DNA of 64,000 nucleotides from contig WJXW01000005.1 of NCBI GenBank assembly GCA_015832175.1, positions 992,001-1,056,000 of the forward strand, read 5' to 3'. The notes under the pieces were generated by a model. It worked only from the letters and a program-made list of their open reading frames with translations, did no database searches and had not been told where the DNA came from. Source of the stretch: Paraphaeosphaeria minitans (taxonomy: Eukaryota; Ascomycota; Dothideomycetes; Pleosporales; Didymosphaeriaceae). This document shows, piece after piece, positions 58,318-64,000 of this stretch (within the stretch, counting starts at the first letter, position 1; every line of letters begins with the position of its first letter). The translations under genes were made by a program, and so were the position numbers.

Positions 58318-59046
58318 GGAGGGCGCTGGTCGTGGAGCCTTTGCGCAGGAACGAGGCTTGGGGACGTATCTCTAGATTGCAGCGCGGTATTGGGGAGCTA
58401 GGGTGTTGCAGAGCACATGTGACCATTCGTAGAGCGGGAGGTCGGGCGTAGGCGGGCGAGAAGGCAGCGGTGGTGTTGGAAGTCGGCGAGTCGCTACGGC
58501 TGCTAGACTACTGACGTCGCATTGGAAGCTGTGCTCCCACGCCAGCTCCTGGTGGCGGGGCCGCGCTTGGACGTTTTCCCTTGATCGAATCGTCCATTCT
58601 GTGGAACTCGTCCACAACAACAGCCATGTTCACACGTGCACAGCAAGGTCGTCGAATGGATGTGTGTCGGACTGACGGTTGAAGCAAAGAGCTGGAGACA
58701 TTGCACGGGTTGCTCAAGGGATATTCGACTGAACAAGAATTGAACTACAGTTCAAAGGATATTCGACTAAACAAGAAATGAACTACAGTTCAAAGGATAT
58801 TCGACTGAACAAGAATTGAACTACAATTCAAAGGTTATTCACTAAGCAAGAATTGAACTACAATTCAAAGGTTATTCGACTGAACAAGAATTGCACTGCT
58901 GCTCCAGGGATATTCGACTGAACAAGATTTGAACTACTGAGTACACGGTGAAGCACAATACTCGAATACGGCACGAGCCGCAAGTCCAGCCAGCCCAGGC
59001 TCTCACTGGCCATGGCGTACACGTACAAAAGTAGAAAAACATCGAC
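58318..59046. other. Intergenic between adenylate kinase and SNX4
   Basis: Holds the 38-bp tandem repeat (58719-58945). A minus-strand stretch at about 58508-58625 with an ATG (MAVVVDEFHRMDDS) could be a leader exon of SNX4, or nothing. Confidence 0.5.
58719..58945. repeat. 38-bp tandem repeat, six copies, with internal palindrome
   Basis: Units starting GGATATTCGACTGAACAAGA lie at 58719, 58757, 58795, 58833, 58870 and 58908; one copy is a base shorter. The first two contain the palindrome TTGAACT-ac-AGTTCAA or a close variant; later copies have ACAATTCAA and decay further. The array lies downstream of adenylate kinase and about 400 bases upstream of the SNX4 start. Confidence 0.92.
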
Positions 59047-59897
59047 TCAGTCGGCCCCAGCGCCAAAGCGTTTGCCAAACTCCTTGAACAGCTGCGGTGA
59101 AATCTCGTCGCTGCTGTTTCCATTCACAGTCCACAAGACGCCATGCTTGCCGTAGTGCTCCAGCAGGTTCTCGTTCGTTTCTCTGAAGCGCTTCAACCGC
59201 GCCTTCCACACTTCCGGGTCGTCATCTGCGCGTCTTGTGAGAGCTTCGCCCGTCTCGTCATCTTTGCCTTCGACCTTGGGTGGATTGAACGTCGTGTTAT
59301 ACACCCTCCCGGATGGCTCGTGAACCCAACGGTTGCATATCCGCTCGATGATGACTTCGGGCGGAGTCTGGATGTTGACTACAAGGTTGATGGGCACTAT
59401 AGCGTCGAGTTGCACGGCCTGGCTTGCAGTGCGCGGGAAGCCGTCCAGGATGAAGGAAGCCGAGGGGTGCTCCGTGTACTGGTATTTCGCAGCGCGGAAC
59501 TGAGAGGGTATGAGGACCGAGTCAACCGTTCCGTCCGCTTCGTCCATGTCGGTGGCGCTCGAATACACCGAGTACGGCCGCAGCGTGTTGTCTTGTATCC
59601 ATCCGCGCGTAGTAAGCTCGTTGACGATAAGTCGTAAAATCATGGTATCGGGAACCAGTTCGCCCATCTTCATCTTAGCCTCGGCCTGGATACCTGCCGA
59701 TCGTTAGGAGCGTTCCAAGGTGAAGATGCGCGACACCTACCGAGAGGAGTCCGCTGCCTCACGTTCTTCCTCAACAGATCACCAGAACTGATCGATGACA
59801 GCTCTGGAAAACGCTTCATCAGGCGCTCGGTCTGGGTGCCCTTTCCCACGCCTGGTGCGCCGACCAGAATGATCCTAGCTGCTCTCGCGAGCGCCAT
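59047..59897 (-). CDS. ADK2: Mitochondrial GTP:AMP phosphotransferase (adenylate kinase, ADK2/AK3 type)
   Basis: Two exons, 59897-59741 and 59693-59047, with a 47-bp intron (CTAAC branch), giving 267 aa. The P-loop GAPGVGKGT is at residues 13-21, then the AMP-binding [10 protein letters not shown] and FILDGFPRT. The long LID has [15 protein letters not shown]...[14 protein letters not shown], matching Adk2 and AK3 in place of cytosolic Adk1. Such enzymes use GTP to phosphorylate AMP in the mitochondrial matrix. An extra block of about 30 residues ([18 protein letters not shown]) lies between the second helix region and the FPRT motif and is longer than in yeast Adk2. The N-terminus is short and only mildly basic, so the targeting signal is internal or weak. 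Confidence 0.93.
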
Positions 59898-60723
59898 TGT
59901 TTGTATCGTAGAGTGGAGATTAGAAGGGTAAGAGTAGGGGCAGATATATACACAAAGGTCGAAGCAGTGGAATGGAGGCCAACCGGCTCCCGTGTAGAGA
60001 TTGGAATCCTAGAGGAAGGTCATACTGGCAGCAGAGTTGGTGGAGAGAGTGGTGGGTGTGGTGCGGCAGAGGCGACAGGGCGGGGAGCAATCGACAAGAC
60101 GTAGGCCGGGGAGATGCGGTACAGGCAGAGCAGGGTAGCTATATTCCTAGGAGACGGCGGAGGAGAGGAGCCGCTAGAGCGGTGGAGTTGGGATTCGGTT
60201 CACCACCAGAAAGACCTAAACGCCCGCTATCGGCAAGGGAAGCTACCCGCGGGAAGCTCAACAGTCCGCGCCGAGTGTGGCCACGACAGCCACGACAGCC
60301 ACGACACCACACCGACGGGCGTTGTTTGCCGGCAGCGTGCAGCCTGAGATCACGTGTCTGGCACTGGCACTGGCACTGGCACGCATCTGGGCAGAACTGG
60401 GCCGCCCTTCTGTTCCGCAGGCGGCCATGCGCTTCTGGCCGTGGGCGAACACGCGTTACGGCGTTATGCGGCGGGGATCGGAAGCAGAAGGGCCAAGCTT
60501 CAACTGACGCAAATCGGCGGCAGATGTTCCTGGCGCCGCGACAGGGCCCTGGCGACCATCTTTCCAAATTCTTGCACCACCTCACAGCTTCCCACACCCA
60601 CACAGCAACAACCCAGCCATCACTGACTGCGCCTTGGTACTAACTTGACTCTTGCTCTCTATCCCTACTCTGGATTTTCCCACTTGCCGTCGCTCCTTAC
60701 CATCCGCAACCGCACCCGGTGCC
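59898..60723. other. Divergent promoter region, ADK2 / LETM1
   Basis: About 0.8 kb. It contains short runs of GCCACGACA (about 60280-60305) and TGGCAC (60358-60381) and a pyrimidine-rich leader before the LETM1 ATG. No gene seen. Confidence 0.5.
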
Positions 60724-62426
60724 ATGTACGTCAGTCGAGCTGCCACCCGGGCAGCTCCCGCAGTCTTCAGAGCGGGCGTCAGAACCGCTGCCCGCCCGTC
60801 GCGACAGCTTCCAAAGAACTTCCCTGCTATCGCCATCTTGGTCCCGCATCGCGCCGTTTCCACCGAGACGTCGTCAACCCAGAGCGGCAACTTCCCGCCC
60901 CCAGGGTTCAACGCCCAGCAAGCGAAGAAACCGTTGCCCAAAGACGAGCAGCCAAAGCCACAAGAGAAAACCAATGCATCAATCCCAAAGAACGAAGCCC
61001 AAGGCCTCCAGACGCTGTCGGAATCAGGCACGGAGAAGGCGGAGCAAGCGAAGCAGGACCTGATAACAGCAAAGAAGGACGAGGACAAGAAGAAACTCAC
61101 TCTCTGGGAAAAGGTCAAGAAGGAGGTGGCACACTACCGGGACGGCACCAAGTTGCTGGTCACCGAGGTCCGGATCAGCTCAAAACTGGCGTTGAAAATG
61201 GCCGCCGGCTACGAGCTCACTCGCCGAGAGTACCGACAGGTAGCCAACCGCCAACACGTCGACATGGGACTTGCGCTGACTGGAAGTAGCTCCAAAGAAC
61301 GGTGCAAGATCTCGGTCGTCTGGTACCCTTTTCTATGTTCGTCATCGTTCCCTTTGCGGAGCTTCTGCTTCCCGTAGCGCTGAAGCTCTTCCCCAACCTC
61401 CTTCCGAGCACATACGAAGGCCAGTCCTCCAAGGACGCAAAGGCTAAGACCCTTCGGTCCACTCGGAAAGAAGTCAGCTCTTTCCTCCGACAGACACTAC
61501 AAGAGACCGGCTTGCCGGTTTCTGCGGAAAATGCGCAGAGAGAGGAGTTTTCCGAGTTCTTCCGCAAGGTAAGTTGCAACAAATGCACCCGAGTCTCAAT
61601 GTGCGTCATTTACTAACGCGTGTCGTAGGTCCGTACAACTGGCGAAGCGCCTTCGACAGAAGAGATTGTCAAGGTTTGCAAGATCTTCAAGGACGATCTC
61701 ACTCTTGACAACCTCTCGCGTCCTCAGCTCGTGGCAATCTGCCGCTACTTGAACCTGACTTCGTTCGGCACCGACAACCTGCTCCGCTACCAGATCCGTG
61801 TTCGCATGCGCCAGATAAAGCGCGATGATCGCGCCATCTCCTTCGAGGGAGTGAACTCACTCTCGGTTCCTGAACTCCAGTCTGCATGCGCAAGCCGCGG
61901 TCTCCGCACCTACGGCGTGTCTCCCGCCCGGCTACGCGACGACCTCCAGACCTGGCTCAGTCTCCGCCTCGACAGCGGCGTACCGTCCACGCTCCTCGTG
62001 CTCTCTAACGCATTCGTGTACGCCTCAGGAAAGGACTCCGACGCTACGTCTCAAATCGACGCCCTTCAGGCCGTCCTCTCCAGTATCCCCGAGGAACTTT
62101 ACCACGAGATCGAGCTCGAAGTGCACACCGCCGAGGGCGCCGCGACCAACAAGCAGCGCCTTGAAGTGCTCAAGGAGCAGCAAGAGCTCATCGACGAGGA
62201 GAACGAGCAAAACCAGGGCAACGAGAAGCAGCTTCCCAAGGACCGCGAGAACATCGACGAGGATGACAAGCCGAAGGAGACCGCGAAGGCTGAAGAGAGC
62301 AACGAAGCCGAGGCCTCCACCGGAGATTCAGCCACCAGCACGGGAAGCTCCGAACGTGAGGAGCAGGATCAGCGCGCTACCGAGACGGAGGCTGCTGAGA
62401 AGAAGGAAGGCCCCAAGAAGGAGTGA
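60724..62426 (+). CDS. MDM38: LETM1-domain inner mitochondrial membrane protein (MDM38-like)
   Basis: Three exons: 60724-61239, 61290-61568 and 61629-62426 (introns 50 and 60 bp), giving 530 aa. The N-terminus is a basic, Ser/Ala-rich mitochondrial presequence (MYVSRAATRAAPAVFRAGVR). A helix-rich region (about 120-170) leads to the single membrane segment (about 185-205, SMFVIVPFAELLLPVALKLFPNLLPSTY), the hallmark LETM1 stretch. The ribosome-binding-like LETM1 domain follows (LVAICRYLNL; LLRYQIRVRMRQIKRDDRAI; LQSACASRGLRTYGVS). The last 110 residues are an acidic, Glu/Lys-rich tail with a coiled coil. Mdm38 supports potassium/proton exchange and docks mitoribosomes at the inner membrane. There are no EF-hands, as usual in fungi. 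Confidence 0.95.
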
Positions 62427-62708
62427 GCGCGCGTGGTTGACTTGCACACACTTTTCTACTTTGTCTGAATAGCTAGGCTCACATTGCATTTGCCATGTGT
62501 GCCATTGAACCTTGGAACCCAACGTAGGGTCATACCATGGAAAATGTAAAATAGAACGTAATCGCCTATGCATGGCATTTTTTTCGCAGCATGCTACACC
62601 CGAGTGGAATACCATGAATTGAACTCGAATGAACTTGCTCTGCGGCTTCCACAGCCCCGCGGTACATCGTACACAAGCTCCTTTGCATCACCGCTACACA
62701 CACACCAA

Positions 62709-64000
62709 CTATCGGCCTCCCTTCCTCTTCCTGACCTCCCTCTCATACTCCTTCTTCTCCCTGCCCTCCTCCCCCTGGATCTCCGCGATAAGCCTCCTCT
62801 CGCGGTCCGCATGCGCCTTGTCCTTCTCCCGCTTCTCCCTGAGCTTCTCCCGCGCAATAAAACTCGCATCCTTGCGCAGCTCGCGCATCGCGCCCTTCCT
62901 CTCGCGCTTGTACTCCTTGCGCAGCTTCGCCTGCTCCGCGCGCTCTTTGTCCGGGTCGTAGTGCTTGGTGGGATCGAAGTCCTCCTCGAACTTGGGGATG
63001 GACGACTTGATCGGCAGCGGGCGGTGGTGGTGCAGGAGCTGCGGGCGGCGGTGGACGCGCGCGTTGTGGAGCGCGATGGTGAGGCGGTGGATGGCGGTGG
63101 TCTGGGCGGGTTTGGCGGCTTTGAGGGGCGCGAGGAGGGGCGTGAAGATTTCCGTGAAGGCGGGCGTTTTGGACCAGGTGTCGGCCGCGGTGAGGATGTT
63201 TTGGGTGTGCGCGGTGAGGAGGGCGGGGGTCGTGTGTGGGGATTTCAGACAGAGCGCGGTGTAGCGAATGAATTCGGGGGTGTAGCGCTTGCTGAGACGC
63301 TGGTAGTGGAGGCAGAGGGCGCCCAGGTAGGCGCCGGTCGCGACATCTTTGGCGGAGTTGGGCGTCTGGAGGCCGAGGAAGCGGGCCATCAGGGTGATGG
63401 CGGGAGTGACGACTTGGTGGAAATGGTCTGAGGTGGGGTATATTGAGCTGATTGCAGTGAGGACAATGAGATTGCCCTGGGTAGGGTCGTTCGACGCGTG
63501 CAGTTGCTTGAGGTGTTCACGGAAACGGGTAGCAATGGCCACAGGGTAGGAGCGACATAACGAGTGGATATGTCGGATGACAGCTTCGACGACTTGTAGA
63601 GGGGCAGGTGGTGTCTGGTTGGATAAAAACGAGATGTGGTCGACCAGGGCGCAGCCAAAATCAGCGAGCTTGTCCTTGTTGTTGGCGTGGAGCCCAGCAT
63701 GGTAGAGCGCGCGGATTCGCTGGACAACCGTAGGCGTATCGTCCATACTGACGTTCTTGAAAACTTCGAGAAGCTCTTCGTGCGATCGGGGACATGCGTA
63801 GGTATAAGCCAGCTTTGATGTTGACTCTGAGCCAATCGAGAGCACACCGTTCTTTGCCTTGGTAGGTTGCGTCTTCTCGGGCAGGACACTCTTTAGAAAG
63901 TCATCGTCCTCATCAGCTGCCATGGTATCATCCGCGCCGAATTCACCATCTGAATCCTCATCCTGCGAGATGTCGGCCTCTGAATCACTAGCAATGAGGT
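62709..64000 (-). CDS. NOP14: NOP14-like ribosome biogenesis factor, C-terminal part (cut by window edge)
   Basis: The minus-strand frame runs from the right edge (codon start 63998) to the stop at 62709 without an intron, covering about 430 residues. Full NOP14 is usually around 850-900 aa, so the N-terminal half lies outside the window. The visible part starts with an acidic stretch (SDSEADISQDEDSDGEF), then the conserved YTYACPRSHEELLEVF and HEAT-like helices. A C-terminal block has FDPTKHYDPDKERAEQAKLRKEYKRERKGAMRELRKD, the typical NOP14 end. Nop14 belongs to the small-subunit processome and is needed for 18S rRNA maturation in the nucleolus. The strong GC bias gives long false frames on the plus strand. 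Confidence 0.93.
   Translation of the reverse strand, partial: LIASDSEADISQDEDSDGEFGADDTMAADEDDDFLKSVLPEKTQPTKAKNGVLSIGSESTSKLAYTYACPRSHEELLEVFKNVSMDDTPTVVQRIRALYHAGLHANNKDKLADFGCALVDHISFLSNQTPPAPLQVVEAVIRHIHSLCRSYPVAIATRFREHLKQLHASNDPTQGNLIVLTAISSIYPTSDHFHQVVTPAITLMARFLGLQTPNSAKDVATGAYLGALCLHYQRLSKRYTPEFIRYTALCLKSPHTTPALLTAHTQNILTAADTWSKTPAFTEIFTPLLAPLKAAKPAQTTAIHRLTIALHNARVHRRPQLLHHHRPLPIKSSIPKFEEDFDPTKHYDPDKERAEQAKLRKEYKRERKGAMRELRKDASFIAREKLREKREKDKAHADRERRLIAEIQGEEGREKKEYEREVRKRKGGR

Noticed and set aside
62568..63431. 287-codon plus-strand frame opposite NOP14
   Set aside because: It mirrors the GC-biased NOP14 coding strand, and its Leu/Arg- and Gly/Val-rich composition is typical of an antisense shadow.

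Overview
The window is a stretch of nuclear chromosome from a filamentous ascomycete (Pezizomycotina). Dothideomycetes fits best, but this is inferred from the style of the proteins and not proven. Protein-coding genes lie singly on both strands. They carry mostly 46-65 bp GT-AG introns, often with a recognisable CTRAY branch site, and intergenic gaps run from about 0.3 to 3 kb. Most products are conserved eukaryotic housekeeping proteins. I see no bacterial-type operon, CRISPR array, tRNA, rRNA or intact transposon.

Layout, left to right. 1-3.1 kb: no confident gene, only possible gene relics. 3.1-7.4 kb: a GPI-anchored Ser-rich wall protein, a wax-synthase-like MBOAT acyltransferase, a 33-bp tandem repeat and a 65-aa secreted protein with two cysteines. 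8.1-8.7 kb: a possible broken gene. 9.0-10.5 kb: ERV46 (COPII cargo receptor). 11.0-13.6 kb: a SulP sulfate permease, divergent from BUB2 (15.0-16.2 kb). 18.6-20.4 kb: an LMBD1-type membrane protein. 20.7-20.96 kb: an AT-rich island. 21.2-25.7 kb: CFT1/CPSF160. 26.5-30.3 kb: RAX2 polarity marker. 32.5-34.3 kb: a 14-spanner MFS efflux pump. 35.9-37.9 kb: a large disordered protein of unknown function. 39.0-40.5 kb: a dienelactone-hydrolase-like/SnoaL-like fusion. 41.2-42.1 kb: TspO/MBR protein, divergent from ARS2/SERRATE (42.9-45.6 kb). 46.6-49.8 kb: a PXB/PX/DUF3818 lipid-binding protein, convergent with an F-box/JmjC protein (50.1-52.1 kb), which is divergent from eIF4A (52.6-53.9 kb). 54.5-55.6 kb: a Nudix CoA diphosphatase. 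55.6-56.9 kb: an AT/CT-rich tandem array. 57.0-58.3 kb: SNX4. 58.7-58.95 kb: a 38-bp tandem repeat. 59.0-59.9 kb: mitochondrial adenylate kinase, divergent from LETM1/MDM38 (60.7-62.4 kb). 62.7 kb to the right edge: the C-terminal part of NOP14.

The genes do not form one pathway. Loose themes are membrane traffic and lipids (ERV46, SNX4, PX protein, LMBD1-like), RNA metabolism and translation (CFT1, ARS2, eIF4A, NOP14), mitochondria (ADK2, LETM1), and cell polarity or exit from mitosis (RAX2, BUB2). The MBOAT enzyme and the MFS pump are about 27 kb apart with no PKS, NRPS or terpene synthase between them, so I do not call a biosynthetic cluster.

I did not find a convincing new system. The best leads are structural: a 22-bp minisatellite inside an intron of the F-box/JmjC gene, a TspO gene whose two last exons cannot be joined in frame by one GT-AG intron, a hydrolase-like/SnoaL fusion that seems to lack the hydrolase nucleophile, and several tandem or palindromic intergenic repeats. 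All exon borders were placed by eye from splice signals, reading frame and family resemblance.
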